Origin: JBBREP01 sp038202885
GTDB lineage: Bacteria; Actinomycetota; Acidimicrobiia; IMCC26256; PALSA-610
Assembly (NCBI GenBank): GCA_038202885.1
Contig: JBBREP010000008.1
Coordinates: forward strand, 1-64,000
Length of the DNA stretch: 64,000 nt
Direction of reading: 5' to 3'
Part shown: in pieces, positions 52,556-61,903 of the stretch
Layout of the letters: the number at the start of each line of letters is the position of its first letter
How positions within the stretch are numbered: the first letter of the stretch is position 1
Notes under the pieces: generated by a model
Database searches by the model: none
What the model was told of the DNA's origin: nothing
What the model saw: the letters and a program-made list of their open reading frames with translations, nothing else
Made by a program: the position numbers and the translations under genes

Positions 52556-54304
52556 TCAGGCTGCGTGGGTGTGGGGGACCCAGCGGAGGCGGTGGCGCAC
52601 GAGGGCGCCGACGACGTCTCCGGGTTGTGGCCGCGCGAAATAGAAGCCCTGACCGACGTCGCAACCGAGCGCTTCGAGCTCGCGGAGCTGTTCCATCGTT
52701 TCGATGCCTTCGGCGGTCACCGCGAGGCCGAGCGCGTGGCCGAGTCGCACGACGGCATCAACGATCGCCGAGTCGTCAGGATCCCGACCAAGACCTTCCA
52801 CGAACGCCCGATCGATCTTGAGGCAGTCGACGGGCAGGCGCTTCAAGTAGCCAAGCGACGAATGGCCGGTACCGAAGTCGTCGATCGCGAGTTGCACGCC
52901 GAGCGACCGCAGCGCGTGCAGCACTTCGGAGCACAGCACCGGGTCCTCCATCAGCACGGTCTCGGTGATCTCGAGTGCGAGCGTCGACGGCTCGATCCCT
53001 GACGTTGCGAGCGCATCGGAAACCGTTTCGACGAGGTTGGGGTCGCCGAGTTGGCGCGCCGACAGGTTCACCGATACGACGAGCGGTGCGAGCTCGGGCG
53101 ACGACGATTTCCACTCGGCGGCCTGCGCGCACACCTCACGGATCACCCACTCCCCGATCGGCACGATCAAACCTGACGTTTCGGCCCGATCGAGGAAGTC
53201 GCCCGGCGCCAGCATCCCCCGTTCGGGATGACGCCACCGCAACAGCGCTTCGAAGCCGATGACTTCAGCGCCAGTGAACTGCACGAGCGGTTGATAGAAC
53301 ACGCGGAACTCGTGGTCGCGCACCGCCCGGTGGAGATCGTTGTCGAGATCGAGGCGCGCGATGGCATCGGCGCGCATCGCGGCATCGAAGACCTCGACGC
53401 GGTTGCGACCGGCGGCCTTCGCCACCGAGAGCGCCGAATCGGCGTCGCGCAACATGCGTTCGGTGTCGTCGCCGGCCCCAGTCGCGAGTACGACGCCGGC
53501 GCTCGCGCGCATGACCACATCGCCGCTTGCAAGCGGGATCGGCTCGGTGATGCTCGCGATGACTCGTCGCGCAACGCCAGCGGCCTCTTCGCCCGACGCG
53601 ACATCGCCGCACACGATCGCGAATTCGTCGCCGCCGAGCCTCGCCACCGAGTCGCCGAAACGCAACAGGTTCTCGATGCGACGCGCAATCGTCGTGATGA
53701 CCTCATCACCCACGGTGTGACCGAGGCTGTTGTTGACCACGTTGAACTCGTCGAGGTCGACAAGCACGAGCGCCACGCATGTGTCGAAGTGGTCGATGTG
53801 CGTCAACACGCCGGCGAGGCGATCGTGCAACGTCGCGCGGTTCGCAAGTCCGGTGAGTGGGTCGTGGCGGCGCAGGAAGTCGAGTTCGCCGGCAATTTCG
53901 GCACGGCGTGTGATGTCGTGCGCGGTTCCCACATACTGCACGGGCCGGCCGTCACGGTCGAAGATCGGTCCGACAACGAGCTCGAAGACCCGACCCGGGA
54001 ACGTCAGCCGGTCTTCGAACGACACCGGCGCGGCCAGATCACACGCTTGTTCCAAGTACGGTTGGGCCAGCGCCACCGTTCCGAACGGCATGCACTCCTC
54101 GGGAGCAAACGCAATGTTCGTGTCGCCGAGCAGCGACCGGTATGCGGCATTCACGTAGGTGCAGTGGAACGCCGACGGTTCGTGGCGGTCGACGAGCTCG
54201 AGCACGAACGTCGGCACCGGGACCCGGTCGAATGCAGCGAGCGACCCACCTTCAAGCGGTCCTCGGAGCATCAACGAACGAGTTGTGGCGACAGGCGATG
54301 ACAT
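52556..54304 (-). CDS. PAS-GGDEF-EAL cyclic-di-GMP signalling protein
   Basis: 582 residues. A PAS sensor (about 20-135; VPTFVLELVDRHEPSAFHCT, VGTAHDITRRAE), a diguanylate cyclase domain with intact GGDEF (LGGDEFAIVCGD, about 224), and an EAL phosphodiesterase domain with intact motif (IGFEALLRWRHPERG, about 350) plus DDFGTGHSSLGYL and TAEGIETMEQL. Both catalytic signatures are complete, so net direction is not predictable. No membrane helix. ATG at 54304 is chosen over a longer frame. A run of nine G/C bases directly follows the stop codon. Confidence 0.92.
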   Translation of the reverse strand: MSSPVATTRSLMLRGPLEGGSLAAFDRVPVPTFVLELVDRHEPSAFHCTYVNAAYRSLLGDTNIAFAPEECMPFGTVALAQPYLEQACDLAAPVSFEDRLTFPGRVFELVVGPIFDRDGRPVQYVGTAHDITRRAEIAGELDFLRRHDPLTGLANRATLHDRLAGVLTHIDHFDTCVALVLVDLDEFNVVNNSLGHTVGDEVITTIARRIENLLRFGDSVARLGGDEFAIVCGDVASGEEAAGVARRVIASITEPIPLASGDVVMRASAGVVLATGAGDDTERMLRDADSALSVAKAAGRNRVEVFDAAMRADAIARLDLDNDLHRAVRDHEFRVFYQPLVQFTGAEVIGFEALLRWRHPERGMLAPGDFLDRAETSGLIVPIGEWVIREVCAQAAEWKSSSPELAPLVVSVNLSARQLGDPNLVETVSDALATSGIEPSTLALEITETVLMEDPVLCSEVLHALRSLGVQLAIDDFGTGHSSLGYLKRLPVDCLKIDRAFVEGLGRDPDDSAIVDAVVRLGHALGLAVTAEGIETMEQLRELEALGCDVGQGFYFARPQPGDVVGALVRHRLRWVPHTHAA

Positions 54305-54472
54305 GAGCAAGGTCTGGGCGTGCAGCACGGACCGACCCGAGCCCACCGGGTCGCTGCTTGTCCCATCGGAAGCCGAACGGACTACTTGAACGAGTCACAG
54401 AACCAATGCCCGTCCGTGGGCGCGCCCTCCATAAGCTCACGGTCATGCGACCTTGGTGGGCGCGGTGACGCC

Positions 54473-57400
54473 ATGACGTGTCCGGCCTGTGGTGAGGTCG
54501 TGCCTGTCGGTGCCCGCTTTTGCCAGGATTGTGGTCACGCGCTGATGCGCCGCCCCGACGAGCGGCGGCTCGTCACGGTCTTGATGGCCGACATCGTGGG
54601 CTTCACATCGCTGTCGGAAGCCACCGACCCCGAGACGGTGAAGAACCTCGTAGACCGCTGTTTCCAGGCGCTCGTCGGCGATATCACGACCTACGGGGGC
54701 AGTCTCGACAAGATCGTCGGCGACCAGATCGTGGCCCAGTTCGGTGCGCCGGTCGCGCACGAGGACGACGCCGAACGGGCGGTTCGCACGGCCGTGGCGA
54801 TGCGCGAGTCGCTCGATCAGGTTGCCAAGGACACGAGCCACCGCTTCGCGCTGCGGATCGGTGTCAACACCGGTGAGGTGCTCGTGGGAGCGATGCGCGC
54901 CGGCGGCGACCCGACCGTCATGGGCGATGTCGTCAACACCGCGAGCCGGCTGCAAACTTCCGCCGAACCCGGACAAATCGTCGTCGGTCCGGCCACGTAC
55001 CAGGCCACGCGCAACGTGGTGCGCTACGACCCGCTCGGCGCGCTCGAAGTCAAGGGTCGCGGCGAGACAGTGCAGGCGTGGTCACTCGCCGAGGTGACCC
55101 GTCCGCCCGGGCGGCCACGCCATGCCCGTCGCGCGGCACTCGTTGGACGCGACCCCGAGATGGGCACGCTGCGCCACGCCTACAAGGTGACGACGTCGCG
55201 CCGGCGCGCGCATCTCGTGCTGATGCTCGGCGATGCCGGTGTCGGTAAGTCGCGCGTCGCGCAGGAACTCGCTACCGAGGTGGGATGCGAGCAAGGTGCG
55301 CTCGTCGTCCAAGGCCGCTGTGCGCCCTACGGCGAGTCGAACGTGTGGGCACCGATCGCCGACGCGCTGCGCGAACTGTGCGGTGTTGACGACGACGAAG
55401 CGCTGCACGACCGCCGCGACGAGCTGCGCGCTGCGGTGCAGGGCGTCGCGCACATTCCCGACGGGTCACCCGAACTCGATCGCATCGTCGATGGTCTGCT
55501 CTACATGACGCACGGAGTCACAAAGTCGGGTGTCGATCCCGGACGAGCACGTGACGACGCGATCCGCAGCGCCATGACCATGTTCGAAGCGTGCGCCCAG
55601 CATCGGCCGCTCGTCCTCATGCTGTCCGACGTGCACTGGGCCGACGATGTGGTGCTCGCGGCAATCGAACGGTTCCTGCGCCGGCTCGGCACGTTGCCGT
55701 TCCTGTTGCTCGCGACCGCTCGCCCCGACTTCGAGCAACGATGGACGCCGCCCGCCGGCTACCACAACGCCACGGTGTTGCATCTCGACCCGCTCGATGC
55801 CGACGCGACGGCCGCGCTCGCCCGCGAGCTGTACGGCGACCATATCGACGACAGCCTCGTGGCGTTCTTCCAGGAACGCAGCGGTGGCAACCCGTTCTTC
55901 GTCGAGGAACTCGTCGCCCTCGTGTGCGATTCCGACGGTGCACACCAGCTCGGCGCCGAAGGTCTCGGCGCGCTGCCCGCCACGCTCCATGGGCTTATCG
56001 CGGCGCGCCTCGACGGGCTGCCGCCGGAACTTCGCAGCGTCGTCGAAGACTTCGCCGTCGTCGGATCGCACGGGCCCACCGCAACCGCACTGTTGGTGTC
56101 GGGGCGCGACGCGACCGTGCTGCGCGAGTTGCAGGCGCGCGATCTTCTTGTGGTCGACCACGACGAGTACCACTTCAAGTCCGAACTTGTCCGTGAAGTC
56201 GCGTACGCCACGCTCACGAAGGGCGAGCGGGCCCGCCGCCACGAAGCGCTGGCGTCGCAGCTCGACGCGACCGTCGAGAGCCACGTCGACCAGATCGCGC
56301 ACCACCTGGCGTGCGCGGCTGAGATGATCGACGAGGTCGGGCTCGTGAGCGGCACCAACGGCGTGCGCGAGCGAGCGCTCGCGAGCCTCGCCAAAGCGGC
56401 GCGGCGGGCCGACGAACGCGAGAGTTTCATCGCGGCCGGTCGGTTTTGGGAACGGGCGCTCCAACTCCTCGCACGCGAACCCGGCGAGCTGCGCTGGGAA
56501 GCTCTGCTCGGCCGGGCTCGAGCCCGCGATGCGTTCCGCCAACTCCACGAGGCCCGCGACGACGCGCTCGTGGTGCTCGAAGAAGCGCGCGAACTCGAGT
56601 CGAAGGAATGGGAGAGCAAGGCTCAACTCGTGCTCGGACGCGTCGAGACCGACGCGGGAAGCTACGACGACGCCGAACAGCACTACGGCCACGCCGTGAC
56701 ATTGCTCCGCAGCCTCGGCGACACGTCTGGCGTTGCTGACGCGCTCCGCGGCCTCGGTGTCATCCGCTTGTTCCAAGGCCGTCTCGAAGAAGCCGAGCGG
56801 TTGGCCTCCGATTCACTGGCGTCGTTCGAGGCCGCGGGTGATCGCCGAGGCGAAGCGTGGGCCCAACAAAACCTTGCGTGGATCGCGTTCTTCCGTGGCG
56901 CTAACTCCGACGCCGAACAGCGCCTGCACCGTGCGGCCGAAGTGTTCGGGGAAATCGGCGACTGGGGCGGTGTCGGCTGGGCGCTGGGCATGCTCGCATT
57001 CGTGCGCTACAACCAGGGCGAACTCGACGAAGCCGAAACGCTCGCGCACCAGATTTCCGAAGAGGCCGCCGAAACCGGCAACCGTTGGGCCGAGGGCATG
57101 ATGGAAGTGCTGCTCGCCGACATCGCCATCTGGCGCGGTCGCGCCGAAGAGAGCGTCGACCGCGGCAAGAGCGCCCTGCGAATGTTCACCGAGATGGGAG
57201 ACCACTGGGGCCAGCTCCAAGCGATCGCGCCGGTGGCACGCGCCTTGTCGACGCTCGGGCGGTTCCGTGAGGCCGACGAGATGCTCACTGAGCTCGACGT
57301 GCAGGCCGAGTATCTCCCCGATCCTTCGATGCGGTCGGTCACGCACATGGTGCGCGGCGCAATGCTCGCCGAGCGCGGCGATGGCGCCGCTGCGATCTTG

Positions 57401-57973
57401 CAGATCGCGGCGGCGGGCGATCTCGCCGGCGACCGCGACACCGTGGGCAACGTCGATCGCGTGCTGCTCGCCGCGCTCGCAGAGGTGCAGACCGGCGATC
57501 CTCACGCGGCAATCGCGCTCGCGGAGCCGGAGTATCGCGAGGTGAGCGCCGGCGGACCCCGCGCCGCGTTGGGTGGGCTGCTCACGCTCGCGTACGCCGC
57601 GGCTCGCCAACCGGACCACGCGCTCGCCGTGGCGGCAGAACTCGCCGAAGTGCGAGGCGGGACATTCATGGATCGCTTGCTCGCCCGTTGGGGCAGCGCG
57701 GTCGCGTACACCCAGCAAGGCGACGTCGCCGCCGCGGTCGGCGAGCTCGACGCCGCGTACACGCTCGCCTACTCGACCGACTCGCGCATCGTGCGTGCCC
57801 TGGCCGCGCTCGCCCGGGCGCGCCTGTTCGAAGTTCTCGGCGTGGCTGCGGCCGCCGAAGCGGCGAACGAGGCCAGCCTGGCGCTGCACACCGCCGGCAT
57901 CACCGCGTCGGGTTGGGTCTGCGCGTTCACCACGGCCTTCGCGGCCACCGGCGGCGTGTCAGCGCGAGGGTGA
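54473..57973 (+). CDS. Zinc-ribbon / class IIIb cyclase / AAA ATPase / TPR regulator
   Basis: 1166 residues. The N-terminal zinc ribbon (CPACGEVVPVGARFCQDCGH) is followed by a class III nucleotide cyclase domain (about 33-200): VLMADIVGFTSLSE, LDKIVGDQIVAQFG, and VMGDVVNTASRL. Thr occupies the substrate-selecting position that is Asp in class IIIa. The P-loop ATPase region (LGDAGVGKSRVAQELA) and a long TPR-like helical tail follow. Such proteins are one-component sensors making cAMP; the signal is unknown. ATG at 54473 begins the zinc ribbon. The stop overlaps the convergent oxidoreductase gene by 15 bases. Confidence 0.9.
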   Translation: MTCPACGEVVPVGARFCQDCGHALMRRPDERRLVTVLMADIVGFTSLSEATDPETVKNLVDRCFQALVGDITTYGGSLDKIVGDQIVAQFGAPVAHEDDAERAVRTAVAMRESLDQVAKDTSHRFALRIGVNTGEVLVGAMRAGGDPTVMGDVVNTASRLQTSAEPGQIVVGPATYQATRNVVRYDPLGALEVKGRGETVQAWSLAEVTRPPGRPRHARRAALVGRDPEMGTLRHAYKVTTSRRRAHLVLMLGDAGVGKSRVAQELATEVGCEQGALVVQGRCAPYGESNVWAPIADALRELCGVDDDEALHDRRDELRAAVQGVAHIPDGSPELDRIVDGLLYMTHGVTKSGVDPGRARDDAIRSAMTMFEACAQHRPLVLMLSDVHWADDVVLAAIERFLRRLGTLPFLLLATARPDFEQRWTPPAGYHNATVLHLDPLDADATAALARELYGDHIDDSLVAFFQERSGGNPFFVEELVALVCDSDGAHQLGAEGLGALPATLHGLIAARLDGLPPELRSVVEDFAVVGSHGPTATALLVSGRDATVLRELQARDLLVVDHDEYHFKSELVREVAYATLTKGERARRHEALASQLDATVESHVDQIAHHLACAAEMIDEVGLVSGTNGVRERALASLAKAARRADERESFIAAGRFWERALQLLAREPGELRWEALLGRARARDAFRQLHEARDDALVVLEEARELESKEWESKAQLVLGRVETDAGSYDDAEQHYGHAVTLLRSLGDTSGVADALRGLGVIRLFQGRLEEAERLASDSLASFEAAGDRRGEAWAQQNLAWIAFFRGANSDAEQRLHRAAEVFGEIGDWGGVGWALGMLAFVRYNQGELDEAETLAHQISEEAAETGNRWAEGMMEVLLADIAIWRGRAEESVDRGKSALRMFTEMGDHWGQLQAIAPVARALSTLGRFREADEMLTELDVQAEYLPDPSMRSVTHMVRGAMLAERGDGAAAILQIAAAGDLAGDRDTVGNVDRVLLAALAEVQTGDPHAAIALAEPEYREVSAGGPRAALGGLLTLAYAAARQPDHALAVAAELAEVRGGTFMDRLLARWGSAVAYTQQGDVAAAVGELDAAYTLAYSTDSRIVRALAALARARLFEVLGVAAAAEAANEASLALHTAGITASGWVCAFTTAFAATGGVSARG

Positions 57974-59002
57974 CGGCGGCGCCGCGGCGCGTCGCAGCGC
58001 TTCGAGCACCCGGTCGCAGGCCAGACCGTCGTCGAACGTTGGCACACCCGGGATGTCAATGCCGTTCGTGATGAGGTCGCGCACGCGTGTCGCCCATCGC
58101 TGCATGGGCACGAGATGCCGATCGGCAACCGCATCGGTGCGGCCGCCGGCCGACGCCGACCCCGACGCCGCTGGCGGCTCGAAATCGATCTCGGTGACCT
58201 CGTACGTGCCGTCAAAGGCGCGGCGCACGATCCGCTGGTCGGCCACGAGTTCCAGCACGCCATCGGTGCCGCCCACAACGAGGCGAGGCGCGAGCGACGC
58301 CGAGGCTGCGAACGTTGCATCCAACACCACTTCCACCCGACCGAGCCGGCTGCGCATCGTTGCCGTGAACGAGTCCTCGGCGCTGCAGTGATGCCACGCG
58401 CCGTCGTCGCCCGATCGTGCGCCAATCACCGTCGACGACGTGTTCGTGAGCACGTCGAATTCGTCGTCGAGCAGCCAACGCAGCGTGTCGACGGCATGAG
58501 ATCCCCACGCCCCGATGAAGCCACCACCTCGGTCCGCGTCGAACAGCCAGCCGTAGCGGCGCATCGGTACACGCGACGCGTTCGACCAATGCGACCACGC
58601 CACGCGCTCAACCCGGCCGATCGCGCCATCGCGCACCATGGCTCGGAGACGTTCTCGACCAGGATCACATCGGAACTCGAAGTTCACGAGGTGGCGAATG
58701 CCCGCCGCGTGCGCAGCGTCTCGCAATGCGAACGACACACCTTCTGTTGGCGTGAACGGTTTGTCGCACATCACGGTGGCCACCCCCATCTCGAGCGCAA
58801 CCCGCACGTGTTCATCGTGCAAGAACGGTGGCGAATGCACCGTCACCAGATCGGGGCGCTCGTTCGTGATGCTCGCGCGGATCGCGTTGGGATCGCGCGC
58901 CGACACAACCTCGACAACGGCGCACCCCGGCGTCGCGGAGAACACCGGCGCAACGACACGCGCACCAAAGCCGGTGCCGACAACAACCACGCGCACTGTC
59001 AT
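57959..59002 (-). CDS. Gfo/Idh/MocA-family oxidoreductase
   Basis: 347 residues. N-terminal Rossmann domain (VRVVVVGTGFGARVVAPVF), then VMCDKPFTPT in place of the usual EKP motif, and the C-terminal alpha/beta domain (GGGFIGAWGSHAVDTLRWLL). Members oxidise or reduce sugars, inositols or their derivatives with NAD(P). Last gene of a four-gene run; its ATG overlaps the stop of the YczE-like gene (ATGA). It probably acts on the sugar released by the upstream GH4 enzyme, which is inference. Confidence 0.88.
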   Translation of the reverse strand: MTVRVVVVGTGFGARVVAPVFSATPGCAVVEVVSARDPNAIRASITNERPDLVTVHSPPFLHDEHVRVALEMGVATVMCDKPFTPTEGVSFALRDAAHAAGIRHLVNFEFRCDPGRERLRAMVRDGAIGRVERVAWSHWSNASRVPMRRYGWLFDADRGGGFIGAWGSHAVDTLRWLLDDEFDVLTNTSSTVIGARSGDDGAWHHCSAEDSFTATMRSRLGRVEVVLDATFAASASLAPRLVVGGTDGVLELVADQRIVRRAFDGTYEVTEIDFEPPAASGSASAGGRTDAVADRHLVPMQRWATRVRDLITNGIDIPGVPTFDDGLACDRVLEALRRAAAPPSPSR

Positions 59003-59655
59003 TCGCCGTGCACCCCGATCCGTACCGACAACGGCACGTGGAACCGCGCGAGCGCAACGTGTGTGATCGGACCGCAGGCAAACGCAAGCACCACGGTCCC
59101 GGCCCCCACGGTGCCCCCGAGGGCCCAGCCCACGATAAGGATGCTGACCTCCAACGCCATCCGCACCTTCCAGACCGACAGGCCGCGAGCGGTGAGCGCC
59201 GTCATCAGTCCGTCGCGCGGCCCCGGACCGAGCGCGGCGCCGATGTAGAGCCCAGCACCCACACCGAAGCCGATCGTCGCGGCCGCGAGGTAGAGCACGC
59301 GGGTCGCCATGGCCGACGGCGCACCAAGGTGGTCGAGGGCCACACCCGCCGCCGGACCGACCATCGCCACGTTGATCAGCGACACAAGCCCGAATCGCTG
59401 GTGCAGTGGGATCCACGCCACCATCACGACAGCGCCCACACCCACCACGACCGCTCCGAACGGCCATCCCGTGCGCCGGGCGATGCCTTGGTGAAACACG
59501 TCCCACGGCGACGCGCCGAGGTCGGCCCGCAGCGACAGCGCGGTCGAGATACCGAGCGCGAGCATCCCTGCGATCGCTTGCGGCAGGCGCCGCGCGAGGT
59601 CGGTACGTGACGGCCGGCGGAGCACCGCCGAGTAGTCGCGCGCGGCCTGGCTCAC
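58999..59655 (-). CDS. YczE-like integral membrane protein
   Basis: 218 residues, five or six membrane helices. Family motifs: LSLRADLGASPWDVFHQGIA near the N-terminus and GLYIGAALGPGPRDGLMTAL in the middle. Function of the family is not established; in this operon a transport role is conceivable. The GTG start at 59655 overlaps the TGA of the NagB-like gene (GTGA). Confidence 0.82.
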   Translation of the reverse strand: MSQAARDYSAVLRRPSRTDLARRLPQAIAGMLALGISTALSLRADLGASPWDVFHQGIARRTGWPFGAVVVGVGAVVMVAWIPLHQRFGLVSLINVAMVGPAAGVALDHLGAPSAMATRVLYLAAATIGFGVGAGLYIGAALGPGPRDGLMTALTARGLSVWKVRMALEVSILIVGWALGGTVGAGTVVLAFACGPITHVALARFHVPLSVRIGVHGE

Positions 59656-60422
59656 GTGAGCAACGACGATGCCGCGGCGTCGAGCAACAGCACTGCGCCC
59701 GCGCACGTACGTAACGCCGAGGCCGGACAACTCGGCGCAATCGGCCCTTGCAAAGCGGCGTGCGCCGCAACCGCCTTGCGCAATTCCGAAACGATGACAA
59801 CGACACGCGACGCGCCGAGCAGCGCGGGGATTGTGACGGTCAGCGCCCGCGGCGGCACGTCATCGATAGCGGCGAAATGCCCCTCGCCCACCTGCTGTTG
59901 GCGGCACGCGACGTCGAGCGTCACGATCTTGACGATCAATGGATCGTCAAAGTCGGCCATCGGCGGGTCATTGAACGCGAGGTGCCCGTTCTCACCGATG
60001 CCGAGGCAGCACACGTCGAGCGGGTGCGCGGCGAGCAGTGCGGCGTATCGCGCCGCCTCGGCCACGCTGTCCGGCGCATCGCCGTCGAGATAGTGGAACG
60101 CGCCGAGCGGCACCCGTTCGGCCACCCGTTCACGCATGTAACGCCGGAAGCTCGCGGCGTGATCGGCCGCGATCCCGATGTACTCGTCCATGTGGAACGC
60201 GTGCACCTTCGACCAGTCGACGCTCGACGTGGCCACGAGACGCTCCAAGAACGCGAGCTGCGAGTTCCCCGACGCGAACATGACGTTCGCCGCGCCGCGG
60301 GCCGCGATTGCATGCACCAAGACCTGTTCGACCTCGACCGCGGCGTCGTCGGCCATCGCGTCGAGCGACTCGTGCACTCGCACGACGAGTGCGTCCACCT
60401 CGAAGGTGCGCAATTTCGTCAC
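59652..60422 (-). CDS. Glucosamine-6-phosphate deaminase/isomerase-like protein
   Basis: 256 residues of the NagB fold. Substrate-loop motifs VHAFHMDEYIGI (catalytic Asp) and LGIGENGHLAFNDP are present. In the second, Asn stands where E. coli NagB has Asp, as in several family members, and Asp replaces the usual Glu of FNEP, so the exact reaction may differ from GlcN-6-P deamination. The GTG start at 60422 overlaps the GH4 stop (GTGA). No nagA or PTS gene is nearby. Confidence 0.85.
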   Translation of the reverse strand: MTKLRTFEVDALVVRVHESLDAMADDAAVEVEQVLVHAIAARGAANVMFASGNSQLAFLERLVATSSVDWSKVHAFHMDEYIGIAADHAASFRRYMRERVAERVPLGAFHYLDGDAPDSVAEAARYAALLAAHPLDVCCLGIGENGHLAFNDPPMADFDDPLIVKIVTLDVACRQQQVGEGHFAAIDDVPPRALTVTIPALLGASRVVVIVSELRKAVAAHAALQGPIAPSCPASALRTCAGAVLLLDAAASSLLT

Positions 60423-61807
60423 GTCGACGACGACGCGAACTGTGGGAGCCAGCGCGCGGTTGCGTCGATGAGCTCGTTCGTCATGCGCCACACGTCGTCG
60501 TAATCGATGCGACCGGCGAGCGGATCGGCGAGCATGGCCTCGAACACGAGCTCGCGATCGCCGGCGAGCGCGGCTTCAACCGTCAGTTCCTGTGACGCCG
60601 ACACGCGCCGCAGGCACTCGGCCAGAAGCGGTGGCGCGTACGCGGCGTCGTGCGGATGGACACCGTCGGCGTCGACACTGCTCATGCTCTCGACGATGGC
60701 GTCGGTGGGCAGGTCAGGGCATTGGCCCTCATTCGGGATGTTCAGCGGGAAGTTGCGCGGCTTGTCGCGCAGGCGCGAGTCGATCATGGCCGCGACCATC
60801 TCGCCCGACGGTTGGCTCGGCAGCACGTGGATCGCGAGGAGCGTGTCGAGCTCGCCGATGTAGTGGGCTTGCCAACGTTCACGTTCCGCAATATCGGTGA
60901 GCTCGACGCCCCAACGACGTCCCCATCCCGACGCTTCGGTGAGAAAGCCGGGGAAGAACTCCACGAGGTGGCGATCACCGGCCGCCGGCAGCACGCCGAA
61001 ACGCCGGAACAGTTCGAGCTTCACCTGGTTCTGGTCGAGCAGCCCGGCCTTCGTCCAGTCGCCGCCGCCCGAGATGGCTTCGTGGCCGACCATCGCGGGA
61101 AGGTGCAGCGTTTCCTGGCCGAACGACTCGGGATCCTCGAGCTTGTCGGCGAGTTCTGCGAGGCCGTCACGGCCTTCGATTGTGAGGCGCGTGACGAGCG
61201 GGAGGTGGTTCACGCCGCACACCTCCAGCTCGATGGCACGCATGTCGCAGTCGAGTAACAGCGACAGCTGGAATTGCGCGAGCGTGACCTCGTGACACAG
61301 GCCGATGGCCTCGATCGACGTGGCGGCGTGCACCGAACGCGTGAGCGTGGTCATTGGGTTCGTGAGGTTCAACAGCCACGCGTCGGGGCAGAGCTCGTCC
61401 ATGTCGCGAGCGATACCAACCATGATCGGAATGTTGCGCAACGCCCGGTTGATCCCGCCCGGTCCTACGGTGTCGCCGACGGCTTGGCGGATGCCGTAGC
61501 GCTCCGGCACCGTGATGTCGATTGCCATGCTCTGCAGGGCGCCGGTGGAGATGCACACGACCACGTAATCGGCGCCGCGGACGGCGTCGCGTTGGTTCGT
61601 CGTCGCCGTCGCATGGATCGACGTGCCCGCGAGGCGGTTCACGTGTTCGACGAACTCCAACATGCGCGGCAGCGGCGCAGGATCGATGTCGGCGAGCACG
61701 ATCTCGGCATGGGCGAGTGACCGCGCGCCAGCGATGTCGAGCAGCAGCTTCGGCGTCCACTGATAGGAGCCGCCGCCGATGAACGTGATCTTCGGACCCG
61801 AACCCAA
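60419..61807 (-). CDS. Glycoside hydrolase family 4 (6-phospho-glycosidase-like)
   Basis: 462 residues. NAD-dependent glycosidase: Rossmann opening KITFIGGGSYQWTPKLL, VLADIDP, then NLTNPMTTLTR. Mn-binding Cys and His are present in GLCHEV and GVNHLPL. GH4 enzymes cleave alpha- or beta-linked, usually 6-phosphorylated, disaccharides by a redox-assisted mechanism; substrate unknown. TTG at 61807 is the start in use, without a strong ribosome-binding site. First gene of the four-gene sugar operon; a palindrome lies 27 bases upstream. Confidence 0.9.
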   Translation of the reverse strand: MGSGPKITFIGGGSYQWTPKLLLDIAGARSLAHAEIVLADIDPAPLPRMLEFVEHVNRLAGTSIHATATTNQRDAVRGADYVVVCISTGALQSMAIDITVPERYGIRQAVGDTVGPGGINRALRNIPIMVGIARDMDELCPDAWLLNLTNPMTTLTRSVHAATSIEAIGLCHEVTLAQFQLSLLLDCDMRAIELEVCGVNHLPLVTRLTIEGRDGLAELADKLEDPESFGQETLHLPAMVGHEAISGGGDWTKAGLLDQNQVKLELFRRFGVLPAAGDRHLVEFFPGFLTEASGWGRRWGVELTDIAERERWQAHYIGELDTLLAIHVLPSQPSGEMVAAMIDSRLRDKPRNFPLNIPNEGQCPDLPTDAIVESMSSVDADGVHPHDAAYAPPLLAECLRRVSASQELTVEAALAGDRELVFEAMLADPLAGRIDYDDVWRMTNELIDATARWLPQFASSST

Positions 61808-61833
61808 CTCGCACCCCTTGCCCGCCCGTCGAT

Positions 61834-61849
61834 CTGACGTACGCGTCAG
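61834..61849. promoter_or_regulatory. Palindrome upstream of GH4 operon
   Basis: CTGACG/CGTCAG arms around TACG, 27 bases before the TTG start and 55 bases after the LuxR-type gene's stop. Candidate operator for the sugar operon. Confidence 0.4.
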
Positions 61850-61903
61850 CCTACGGCGGGGAGAACGCGAGGAGCCACGGCGCGAAATCGCCCGCCGAAG
61901 ACG

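Noticed and set aside
55466..56776. 436-codon minus-strand frame inside the cyclase-ATPase gene
   Set aside because: Antisense to a protein with clear cyclase, ATPase and TPR features; no recognisable product.
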